64,000 nucleotides of DNA, taken from positions 186,001-250,000 of the forward strand of contig QJPP01000830.1 of NCBI GenBank assembly GCA_003996215.1, in the 5' to 3' direction. The notes under the pieces are model-generated. The model was not told the DNA's origin. It saw only the letters and a program-made list of their open reading frames with translations, and ran no database searches. The DNA is from Jaltomata sinuosa (taxonomy: Eukaryota; Streptophyta; Magnoliopsida; Solanales; Solanaceae). The translations under genes and the position numbers were made by a program. Shown piece after piece: positions 45,927-56,663 of the stretch (position 1 is its first letter; every line of letters begins with the position of its first letter).

Positions 45927-47812
45927 GCCTTCCAGCCCAAAGAAGTTGTAACCGAAGAGAACTTTCCATAAACTCACGAAAGTAACTGGCTAGCTCACGA
46001 TTCTGAACCCAACTCCAATTTTTGACCAATGCTCCATGTTGACTCCCTGCATAGACTCATACACTGTCAATGAACACTATAGTAACTGGAGCCAACTAGA
46101 CTCTGCATCTAAAGTTTTCCTAATCTGAAGATGCTACTGAAACTTGGGTCCTCCAAAGCGTGTAGCTAGGTAATCACAGCTAATGCAACAAGCCCCCCAA
46201 AGGTAGTACTGGAACATCCTACCACCTCGATCTCTACTAGAAGGAATTTTGCCCCCATATTTACCTAGGTACAATGCGACTGCACTCTGTAGTCGGCTAG
46301 ATCAGATCATCAATGCACAAACCAAAGCGTACCCTCAGTTGTCACATCATTCAGCTACTAGTAACCCATGTATACATATGCAAAAAGTCATCTTTCTCCT
46401 TTTTCAAACCCAACGGAACCTCTTTCCAAAGGTACACCGAACCTGACAAACTCTTCCTCAAATAAAACCTGAAGCTATTCCCCTAGCTTCCGCTTATATA
46501 CTACCAACACAAAATAGGGCAGGAAAAGAATAGGTTGAATGCCCAACTCAACCACAACATTATAGTCCATACTTAACCAGCATGCCACAGTAAAAAATTA
46601 CCCACCATGCTAGAGTCAAAAGTAAACAAGAAGGCTACGATCCAAACTCAACCAGATAGGAAACTGAAGAAAACACTGAGAACAAACCATAAACCTGCCA
46701 ACTCCCTAAACCAACCGTTGATGAAGGTGAATCCTAACCTCCCAAGGAAAGCAAAGCCAACCAATACCCACTGCCCTCAACTATCACCATGCCGCTTAGG
46801 ACAAACAACCTCTTTAATACAAAGCTACCGGAACCACACCATACCAACAGAAAGTCTCGTAACTAACGCTAGTAAATGACTTAGGAAACAACCACCTAAG
46901 GTCGCTAGAATAAGAAACACAAAACCTATTCTAGAACCATGGCGAAAATCAGGAATAAAGCTAACAAGACCTTCCCACAAGTCAAAACCCCAGGTAGACA
47001 CCTCCCAAAACCAACAAACCTCATCCACTACTAAAAAATTTAACTATAGAGAAAACACACGCATAAACACAAAACTCGCAAAGACAACCAAAGGATAGAA
47101 TAAGAAAATCCACAATTGATCGAAAGGCTGCTACCCAGCACTACAAGAAGACAGCACATGCTAATGCACCTACAGTCCTAATGGGCTACCCTACATCTGA
47201 GGAATATACACAAGAGCAAACGATCCCTCCGGCATCCCATACCACCAGAGCACATATAGAACGAATAAAAAATAAGGATCCAAACACAATATGAATGATA
47301 TGATGGAGCTAGGTTTAACAATAATATTGTATGTACCTCCCCCAATACTCACAGCTCGTGTCCCCCAGTCCGAATCAACAAGATCCATGAAAGTCCTCGA
47401 CCACAAACAAAAATTGTGAAATCTCAAAATATAACTGTCCGGGGTCCATCCAGGTCTAAAATAGTAACCACAAATCTCAAACCCTAAACAGGGTGCCCAG
47501 AGCATATCTGGGACTAAATTTGTAATAAAAATATGTCTAGTGCGATGGCATATCCGTGCCTAGTATAACTATGAAAATCAGTGATAAAATCATCGTAAAA
47601 TCTCTTTTTACTTAATGAAAGATCCATAAAGTCAGTTCCAAATCCCTTTTATAATCATTTTACCGAAAAAAAGTGGGCTCTCGGGGACATGCAAGTTTTT
47701 CAAAACCGTTAATAGTAGGCTCATAGATAAAACAATAGTAAAATATGCAGAAAACCCCTTTGCATGAATGGTATGATCACAGACAAAACACCCCATAGGC
47801 AAAGTAGTGCAA

Positions 47813-48363
47813 ACAACTTAGCTTCTCTATTTCAGTTTCGGAATGGTCATTGGCCTTGGACATCAGGTCCTTGGATAACTGGTTGTTTAGGATGGACTTG
47901 CCAGATCTCATCGGTGTTATTGTTAGTACGGGGCCCATTCTACCTTGGTTGGACAGATTCAGTGGCATAAGTTTGAGGGTCAGTGGGGGTGTGTCATACA
48001 TGATCAGGTTGTGTGGATTTAAGCTGGCAGGGCTACTTTCAGTTCTAATGGTACGTTGATATTGTTGGTCGCCCTTGTGTTCTAAGGGTTGGAGGTTTGA
48101 ATTAGTGGATTCGTTGAAAGGTTGTCCATTGCATGGGGTTTCATCGTTGAATAGGTTGTGCCAATATGGTCCAGAAGTGTAACATGTTGAATGCTTTCAG
48201 AGTTATTTGTTTGTATTCTGGTGTAGTAGAGCGGGTGTTTTGAGGCAGAGGGTGAGTTGCAAGATACTGATATTCTCAATAGCTAGGTGGCAACCTCAAA
48301 CCTCAGGCATCCTTTCCTTTGCCTATGGGGTGTTTTGACTTGATATTCGCAGTGTGGTGGACT
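47813..48363 (-). repeat. Right arm of the inverted repeat, second copy
   Basis: Reverse complement of 45367-45926 with few changes by eye. Confidence 0.85.
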
Positions 48364-49114
48364 TTCGTCAAGAAACTAGACAATCACAAATGTAATGGCC
48401 ACCTCGCAATCATGATGACCAACTGGTCTGCAACTTTTATAGCAGCAACCAGCAATTCACAAAGGCCCAAAAGTTCATCCAACAGACCCTCGGGATTTAT
48501 TCGCAACCCCGTGAACACAAACCAACTATGCTACCCTACCAGAAATAGCATTCCGGACTCAATGGAATCGACAAAACTCTCAACGAAGATCATTTTAATA
48601 AAAGGTAGGCCCCATGCCCAAAACCAACTCGAAACTCCAAACCCAAAAAACAAGATCGAGAGCCTCGAGACCCAAACCAAAGGTCCGTCTAGTCCAAAGT
48701 CGATATTCTGGAGCTAACAGCACCGACAGAATTTCCATCCGAGGCCGTCTTCTCTGAATGTTGGACAAAGTCAACTCTACAAACCTAAATGGCCTGAAGA
48801 CACAGAATCCAAGACAAAACCAAACCGGAAGCTCCCAGTCCCCGACCAAGGGTCCCAATAGACAAAAATCCCCATTCTGAGGCTAAAGAAACTGTCAAAA
48901 TTTGATTTATGAGCATGTTTACCAAGAAAGTTGACCAAAGTCAGGGGTTTTCTGAGTTCAAGTTCTAAAATAGAGTGATGATTATAATGACCTAACGAAT
49001 GGACGGGCACCGAATTGCCAGTCCCGACAAGTCATAAATGACTTGTGGCCGCTGCGGGAAGGCTCGAAATGCAGAAAAGCACAAAAATAGAAAATGACCT
49101 ACAGGGTCATTACA

Positions 49115-49646
49115 AAAGCTTACGGAGAATATGACCGAGCCAGTGAGGTTCCTACGTATCTTCTTGAGCCAGGAATCAGGTCAAACGTAGTTTCAACCTT
49201 TGAATTTGGTTCCACTCTATGCTAGGTGTCTAAGAGTGGGATTTCTTTGAAATAGACTGGGAACCCAAGCGGACAACTTGAGGTGGAAAAATGATGATTA
49301 TTGGATCGGCCAGTAATCCAACTACCCTCCATGATACCCCGAGAAATATTTGATTTTCAAATGATAGAAACGATTGCGACCCGCATAACCGCCCTTTAGA
49401 GATCCAAAATAAAATAAATGCCAATTGGCTGAAATATGAAATGGATGCAATGATAAGTATAATTTAAAATAAATAAATAATGAATGAATAATTAAATAAT
49501 GAAAAAAATATACAATTTACAAACAATCAATAAGATATACAAGGTGCAAAATATAAGCAAAAACTTGTACAAAGATAAAATTTCTTTAATTGAAAAAATG
49601 AATCCATTATGATTAGAACCTTTAATCCCCAGCAGAGTCGTCATTC
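49115..49646 (-). other. Ogre-like leader and primer site, second copy
   Basis: Untranslated. The primer site at 49626-49643 reads TGACGACTCTGCTGGGGA on the minus strand, one base from the usual type. A CCTACGTATC ... CAAACGTAGTT motif lies at 49153-49191. The F2 derivative cuts the leader at 49114. Confidence 0.62.
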
Positions 49647-51539
49647 TGTGATATCCTATTTTTTTACGATAGGACACAACTTTGGGACTCAAAAAATAAT
49701 TAATAGTTTAGAAGAATTTAGAGAGAAAGTCGCCACCTAATTTTAGGAAAATCAAGAAACCTTTTAATTAAAGAAAACTTTAGTCTACGAAACTAATTAG
49801 ATTTTAGGTAAGGGTTCAAGTTATTTCGAAAGGAAAGGGTTAGGCATTCTTCGAAATCCACAATGGTCGTTCCCGACTGAATTTATTTTTTCAATTGAGG
49901 AGATAAAATAATGTGCCCCGGTTCTTCAGAGTTAGAGAAAAAGACTCTTCAAAACTCGAAGAATCCAAGGAAAAACTTTTACGAGATGGCCTAATATTTG
50001 CCTATCGTTAGCTAAAATAAATAAATACAATAAAGAATTATACAAGATTAACAAATTTTAATTCGAGTATCTTCTTTGAAAAGAAATTTTGAGTACCTGT
50101 AAACACACTTAGTAAAAGCGTTAGTAATGAATAAATATTTATTAACATGAATTAATTGAATAATGAATGAAAAAATAAAACTCATCTTATATACATTAGA
50201 GGCCTTGGAAATCGACAAAAATTTCTTCATCAGCCAATTAAATTGATATTCGATATAAAATAATCAAACTCAAAATAACATCCATCTTTTATTATGGGGA
50301 GGCCTCAAAAATCTGACGGAGAAATTCTTTCATTGGCCAGTAAATTGATATTTTTCAAATACAAAATCATAAAAAATATATATACAAATAGTAATTTGTT
50401 GTTATCTTCCAACAATAACCAAATGACAGCAACCACATAGCAATATCACCCACTGAAAAATTCTTAAAAAGTGAATAAAATCATTTCACAATCAAAAGTG
50501 GTCAAATGATGTAAGCATAAGCTCAAAGTCATTGGAATAAATTAATACATGAATAAAATAGTCAAATATATATTATCCAAAATGCTAAATCAAACTAACC
50601 CAAGCAAAGTAGTAAACTACGAGCACATATTTACAAGAACATTAGAACTGAAGCCAAACAAAAGAATACAATCATCAAAGCCATTGCCCGACTTCCTTGG
50701 AACCTCAAGTTCTCCGGAAAAATTCAAAAAAAGGGCTGATGATGTATGAACTTATTACTGAAAATGGAAAAATAACAAAAGGAATCGATGGAGTACAAAA
50801 GAGAATGACAACTATCGATACAAGGCAGCTGCAAGAATTTATTTGTTGGTCATATCTGGGAGAAGAAGTCTCATTGTGTTTGCTGGTTTATCGAAGCTCG
50901 AAGCTTCTCCTCAGAAGAAACCTAGTTCATCGGGGTCTATTTATTGTTGTTTTCTTGAGTAACAACGAAACAGTGGTGGCAGTGTGATGGAGTTCGGAGG
51001 TGAGAGATGGTCTCTGGTTGATGGTGTCTCACTGGTGATGAGCATGTCAGACAAGAAAGAATGGTTATTGGTTTAGTTCGCTGGGAAAGGGAAAAGGGGT
51101 GGCATTGGGTGGCTTTTACTGGTGTTGTATAGCTGGAGAAGAGGAGAGTGGTGGTGTAGTTTTCTGCTAGAGATAGTTGTAGCGATGTAGTGGTGGCTGG
51201 TTCGTGGGGGAGAAGAGAGTGAGGTTTGTTACATGTTGGTGGCTAGTGCGGTTGATAGTGGTTTGGAGGAGAAGAGTGAAAGAGGGACATTTGGTGGTGG
51301 TGGTGTTTGCGTCGGAGGTGACGAGAGGAATAGAGGAAGGCATTGTGATGTATTATCCGGCCATTGTTGCCAGTGGTCGGAGCTCCGATGGGGTGGTGGC
51401 TGGAAAAGGAAAAGAGAAAAAGAATGATATTTTTTTCAAAAACTTTTCGCTAGATTAGAAAATTTCCACCATCAAAAAATGTGTTGAGTTTATGAGATAC
51501 TTTATAGAAAACTTTAAAACCCTAAACCATCTAGGTGGT
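49647..51539 (-). repeat. Ogre-like LTR, second copy, cut by a chromovirus
   Basis: Begins TGTGATATCC at 49647 and matches 14079-15966 to the insertion point. The last five bases, GTGGT, equal the GTGGC target of copy A except for one base. Confidence 0.72.
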
Positions 51540-53665
51540 TGTAACACCCCGAAAAACTATTCAGTTGTCTAAAGAAGAATCTCTAAAAAATTCTAATTTT
51601 CCAGAAATCACGAGTCCAAATCACGGTTCGTGATTTGAACCAGGAGTCTTGGTTCTGAGTCATGATCCCAGACTTGTAAAATTTAGTCTCTAGGTTGATA
51701 CTATGAGTGTGTTCTATGGACCGTGGTTGTTTCTACGGACCATAGAATGCACTCGTGGAATCATACATGAGGACTGACTTGGTCCCAGGGACCACGAGTT
51801 GTTTCTAAGGGTCTTCGTTTGATTCATGGACCGTAGGGACAACCCGTGGAACCTGTTCAGAGGATGGCAGTTTTCCCAGAAATTATGTCTTGGGTCTACG
51901 ACCCATGATTCATTCTATGGGTCTGTCCTGTTAACCCGTAGACTGCCTTCTGCAGCTTGTTCCTTTGGCCAGGAACGATGGATGGGAACCACGAGCCATG
52001 GTTTGGTCTACGGTCCACGGAACCCATCTGTGGTCCCTAAAAGTTAACTTTTCCCAGCTTTTTCTCAATTAAGTCCCAGGGGTATTTTAGTCATTTCCCA
52101 CCCTTTTAACTCCTAAGTGAGGTCGTTTTGACCATTTTTAGTATGATTTCTAAACCTTTTAGCCTAAGTCCTTTCTCATTACCTCATTCATCTCCCAAAA
52201 AGGAAAAGAACTCTCTCAAGTTCAAGTTTCAAGCTCCAAGACCAAGCCTCATATTCTTTTCAATTTCAAGTGGGTTAGCTTCCAATAAGGTATGTGGGTA
52301 TTCAACAATGGGTTCCTCTCACCCTTGTGCCCAAAATCCCCAATTCTTATTTTGAATTATCAACTTGTGAAATTAGGGTTTTTATTCAAATTGGGGAAAT
52401 TTTGTAAAATCAGTTTCTATGTTTAAATTCATGGTTTCTTATTACTTATTTATGACTTGATCATGATTCTTTTATTAGATTTAAAATCTCAAGAATTAAA
52501 GTTGATTTCTAGCATGATTTCGTTGAATTGCATATTTTCAAGTGAAATTGGGCTTGATTAGATATCATGACTTTATGAATTTATGAAATTTCATGCCTAA
52601 TTATTCAATTCTGAATTTAGAAAGAAAAATATGATTTGAATTATGGCTATGATTTACTTCAAGAACTTATGATATGAGAATTGCATGTTACTCGATGTGT
52701 CTTCATGCTTTTCAAAGAGGATTTGGTATTTGATTATACCTTCATGAACTTATGAGCTATATGCATGTTTTGGGAGTAGTATTTAGCATCGAACGATGAG
52801 GGTTCGATTACCTTAGTCCAAACCTACATTGCCAGCGTAGGTAATGATTGCCCTATGGGCTTATAAGAGTGGATCCACATCTTGATTATGGTGTCCTCTG
52901 CTTGGCGGGCATTAGGACAGCTTTGCTAACTAGGGTTATATAGTTGGGTATGGTGACTCGTTCCTTGGCAAGGTTTGAGTCAGCTTTGCTAACTAGGGTT
53001 ATAGAGTTAGATTCTATGTAGCTAACATGGTCTATTGTCTATTATAAGAAACTCCCGTATGAAAGTTTTGCCTCATTTAAACTTATGATATCTACTTTGA
53101 GTTTTAACTCTTATTTCATGATTTACTATTTAATTTATGACATCTACTTTTGAAACTTTATTTATGCATGAACTAAGTTCTTATTCACATTTCAAGTATG
53201 CTTACATTACATTCATGCATCTCTCACATACTCGGTACATCCTATAGTGCTGACGCATATTTTGCGCTGCATCCTATTAATGATGTAGATTTAGGTTCTC
53301 TCCCTCAGGCACGTGGCTAGTGACTGCAAGCCGCATCCAATCACTATTGGTGAGTCGTCATTGTTCAAGATCTAGTTATGACTCTAGCTTGTTTTGATTA
53401 TTTTCCTTCGTACTTTGAGTTAGCTAGGGTCTTATCCTAGATACTCCTTATGCCATGTGTAGAGGCTTTCAGACAGAGATAATATTTCGGTCTTCTTCAG
53501 ATTATGTTCTTTTGATTTTATCTTGTGGATTGAGTTATCTAATTCGTATTATGCTTCCGCTATTCTTAATTGATATATCTGAGTATGCTATGACCAAGGG
53601 TTATTTTAGGGCATTCATTTCCCGAATCCCATGTTACGTCTAGGGGGTAACCTCGGGGCATGACA
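51540..53665 (+). repeat. 5' LTR of copy B+
   Basis: 2126 bases, TGTAACACC to GCATGACA, complete. The palindrome cluster is at 51610-52030. Confidence 0.9.
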
Positions 53666-53669
53666 AACT

Positions 53670-53681
53670 TGGTATCAGAGC
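53670..53681 (+). promoter_or_regulatory. Primer binding site of copy B+
   Basis: A perfect TGGTATCAGAGC four bases after the LTR, complementary to initiator methionine tRNA. Confidence 0.88.
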
Positions 53682-53874
53682 CTGAGGTTCAAGAGTCTTA
53701 GGGTGTCTGAAGTAGCATCGAGTAGAATCTCATTCATGTGTGTGAAGCGCGCCACACTTATGAGAGGAAAGCCATGAGATGTCTTAGGAAAAAGTTCACT
53801 TCTTTCATGATCAATATCATTCGATAGAGTTAACTCTGTTAATCCTCTAATCCATTCTTGGTACATTTCAGATT

Positions 53875-55026
53875 ATGCCTTCACAACGTGCTATGCCTCC
53901 CCGAGCTGCTCTAAATGTTATCCCTCTAGTTCTGGTGCCCGAGGTCACAAATGTGGAGTTTCATAATGCGATCCACCTATTGGCTCAGACTATGGCTGCC
54001 CAAGCCAATCAGCAGGCTCCTTCTCCTATTTACCCTCATGATGAAGCGGCGGCCCGAGTTCGAGATTTCATCTGTATGAACCCTCCAGAATTCTGGGGTT
54101 CAAAGGTGGGTGAGGACCCTCTTAGCTTTTTAGATGAGGTGAAGAAGATCTTTGAGGTGATGCAGGTTGCCATAGTTGAAAGTTTCAAGATTGCGTGCTA
54201 TCAGCTAAAGAATATTGCTCATATTTGGTTCATGAAATGGAAGGAATCTAGAGCTAGGGACGTGGTCTCTATGACTTGGGAGTGTTTCGAGAGATCTTTC
54301 CTCGACAGGTTCTTTCCACGAGAGTTGAGGCAAGCTAAGGTTGAGGAGTTTGGGAACTTGATACAGGGATCTATGAATGTTCAGGAGTACAGTTTAAAGT
54401 TCACTCAGTTGTCTAGGTATGCCTCCTCTATGGTAGCGGACCTGCATGATCAGATGAGCAAGTTTATCTATGGGGTTTCCAATTTGGTGAAGAAGGAGTG
54501 AAGGTCCACCATGTTGTTGGGTGATATGACTATTTCCAGGCTCATGACCCATGATCTCCAGATCGAGAGAGACAGGCTTAGGGAGATGGCTAGGGAGAAC
54601 AAGAGGGCTAAATCTGAGAGTTCAGGTTACAGTCATTAGAGGTCTAGAGGTGGACACAGTTCTTCGTTTCAGAAGAAGTCATCAGGACCTGTGCATTCAT
54701 CTTCTAGTACTCCTACCCAGGCCCCCAGGCCCCATCATGATCAGTTTGCTAGAGGTTCGGGATCTCAGTCTTAGGTGAATGTTGCTAAGGGGTCTACCTA
54801 CCCCGCTTGTGGCAAGTGTGGGAAGAGTCATCCTGGTGAGTATTTAGCCGGATCAGGCAGTTGTTTTGGTTGTGGTCATACTGGACATCGTATTAGGGAG
54901 TGCCCTTGAGTTAATAAGGGAGAGGGAGTTAGGATTCAGTCTACCTCAGCAACTTCAGAAGGTCAACCAGCCCAGCAGCGTGCAGCTTTTAGTTCTGGTG
55001 GTCAGCGCCAGAACCGCCTTTATGCC
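53875..55026 (+). pseudogene. Chromovirus Gag of copy B+
   Basis: Starts ATG 53875 (MPSQRAMPPRAALN), about 190 bases after the primer site. Core: ICMNPPEFWGSKVGEDPLSF, IACYQLKNIAHIWFMKWKE, IQGSMNVQEYSLKFTQLSR. It is open for 208 codons to TGA 54499-54501, where copy A+ has TGT. It continues in frame with TAG at 54637-54639 and 54772-54774, both shared with copy A+, and TGA after the knuckle. The zinc knuckle CFGCGHTGHRIREC lies at about 54863-54904. Gag, protease and RT share one frame, as in chromoviruses with a single gag-pol ORF. Confidence 0.88.
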
Positions 55027-55680
55027 ATGTCCTCTTGTCAGGACCAGGAGAGCTCACCCGATGTGGTTACTGGTATGTTGGCAGTCTTTTCTATAGATAT
55101 GTATGCTTTGTTCGATCATGGTGCCTCCTTGTCTTTTGTGACCCCGTATGTTGCTTGTAAGTTTGAGATTTGTCTTGATCAACTTCTAGAACCCTTTTAT
55201 GTCTCTACTCCTGTTGGTGAGTCAGTCCTAGCCAAAAGAATCTACCAAAATTGCCCTATCTCAGTCCTTCATAGAGTCACTTTAGTGGACTTAGTAGAGT
55301 TGGAGATGACTGATTTTGATGTTATTCTTGGTATGGATTAGTTGCATTCTTGTTTTTCCTCGGTTAATTGTCATACCCGAGTCGGTTTCAAATTTCCAAA
55401 TGAACCTTTCCTAGAATAGCAAGGTAGTCCTCCATCCTTGAATGGTCATTTCATATCTTATCTTAAGGCTAGGAAGATGATCTCTAAGGGTTATGTGTAT
55501 CACATTGTTCGGGTTAGGGACACAGAGTTCGAGACCCCTTCTCTTTGGTCAGTTAGTATTGTGAGTTAGTTTCCTGAGGTGTTTCTTGAGGATTTTCCCA
55601 GAGTCCCTCTTGAGCAGGAGATCGACTTTGGGATAGACCTCATTCTAGATACGCATCCTATCTCTATTCCTCCCTATAGA
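55027..55680 (+). pseudogene. Retropepsin-like protease of copy B+
   Basis: Active-site region YALFDHGASLSFVTPYV, with DHG in place of DTG/DSG. The end block LEMTDFDVILGMD is followed by TAG at 55339-55341 in place of Trp. More stops follow before the RT. Confidence 0.8.
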
Positions 55681-56663
55681 ATGGCTCTAGCGTAACTTAA
55701 AGAATTGAAGGATCAGTTGAAGGATCTTCTTGATAAGGGTTTCATTAAGCCTAGTATATCTCCTTGGGGTGCTCCATTGTTGTTTGTGTGTAAGAAGGAT
55801 GGTTCTCTCAGGATGTGTATTGATTACCATCAATTAAACAAGGTCACAATTAAGAATAAGTATCCCATTCCTAGGATTGATGACTTGTTCGATCAGATTC
55901 AGGATGCTAATTGTTTCTCTAAGATTGATCTTAGATCCGCGTATCATCAGCTTCAAGTTAGAGAATGTGATATTCCAAAGACAACCTTCAGAACCCGATA
56001 TAGTCACTATGAGTTTGTAATCATGTCTTTTGGACTAACCAATGCTCCTGCAGCTTTTATGGATCTGATGAATTGGGTTTTCAACCAATATCTGGACTTG
56101 TTTGTGATCGTCTTCATTGATGATATTCTTATTTATTCCCGGAGTGAGGAGGAGCATGCGGTCCATTTGAGAGTTGTGTTGCAAACTCTCAAGGATCGTA
56201 AGTTGTTTGCTAAGTTTAGAAAGTGTGAGTTCTGGATGCAGTCTGTGGCTTTTTTGGGCACATAGTGATACGAGATTGTATTCGTGTGTATTCGCAAAAG
56301 ATTGAAGCAGTGAAGAACTGGCCTAGACCTACTTTCCCATCGTATATTCAGAGTTTCTTGGGTTTGGCTGATTATTACAAGAGGTTCGTAGAGGGGTTCT
56401 CTTTTATTGATTCTCCTTTGACTCGATTGACTCAGAAAAATGTTAAATTTCAGTGGTCTAATTCATGTGAGAAGAGTTTTCAGGAGTTGAAGACTAGGTT
56501 GACCACCGCTCCAGTGTTGACCCTACCCGAGGATTCGGATGATTTTGTGGTTTATTGTGATGCTTCCAGGATTGGGTTGGGTTGTGTGTTAATGCAGCGA
56601 GGCAAGGTAATTGTGTATGCTTCTAGATAGCTTAAGACTCATGAGAAGAACTACCCTACTCAT
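55681..56663 (+). pseudogene. Reverse transcriptase and partial RNase H of copy B+
   Basis: The 55705-56265 frame is open over the RT palm: FVCKKDGSLRMCIDYHQLNK, KYPIPRIDDLFDQI, FSKIDLRSAYHQLQVRECDI, MSFGLTNAPAAFMDLMNWVF and FIDDILIYS at 56113-56139, all catalytic Asp kept. A shift near 56260 leads to the next open stretch (56266-56630) with the RT connection and RNase H start (FVVYCDASRIGLGCVLMQ). TAG 56628-56630 is shared with copy A+. Ends at the Ogre-like LTR. Confidence 0.9.

Larger units (their letters stand above)
45341..49114 (-). mobile_element. F2-derived element, second copy
   Basis: Same rearranged derivative as 10061-13747, but with the LTR terminus kept: GGGTCATTACA ends at 49114. 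No gag, primer site or pol. The flank is AAAGC. Confidence 0.68.
40734..51876 (+). repeat. Segmental duplication, copy B
   Basis: Partner of 5304-16302. It keeps about 280 bases near 49038-49315 that copy A lost. Past 51876 both copies carry the same chromovirus, but copy A is deleted there. Confidence 0.85.
51540..56663 (+). mobile_element. Chromovirus, plus strand (copy B+), truncated in RNase H
   Basis: Full 5' LTR, primer site, gag, protease, RT and the first part of RNase H, all ancestrally one frame from 53875 to 56265. At 56663 an Ogre-like LTR replaces the rest, so the integrase, chromodomain and 3' LTR are not in the window. It sits at the site equivalent to that of copy A+. Confidence 0.9.

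Noticed and set aside
53670..53681. tRNA gene
   Set aside because: Only the 12-base primer site complementary to tRNA-iMet is present, with no cloverleaf around it.
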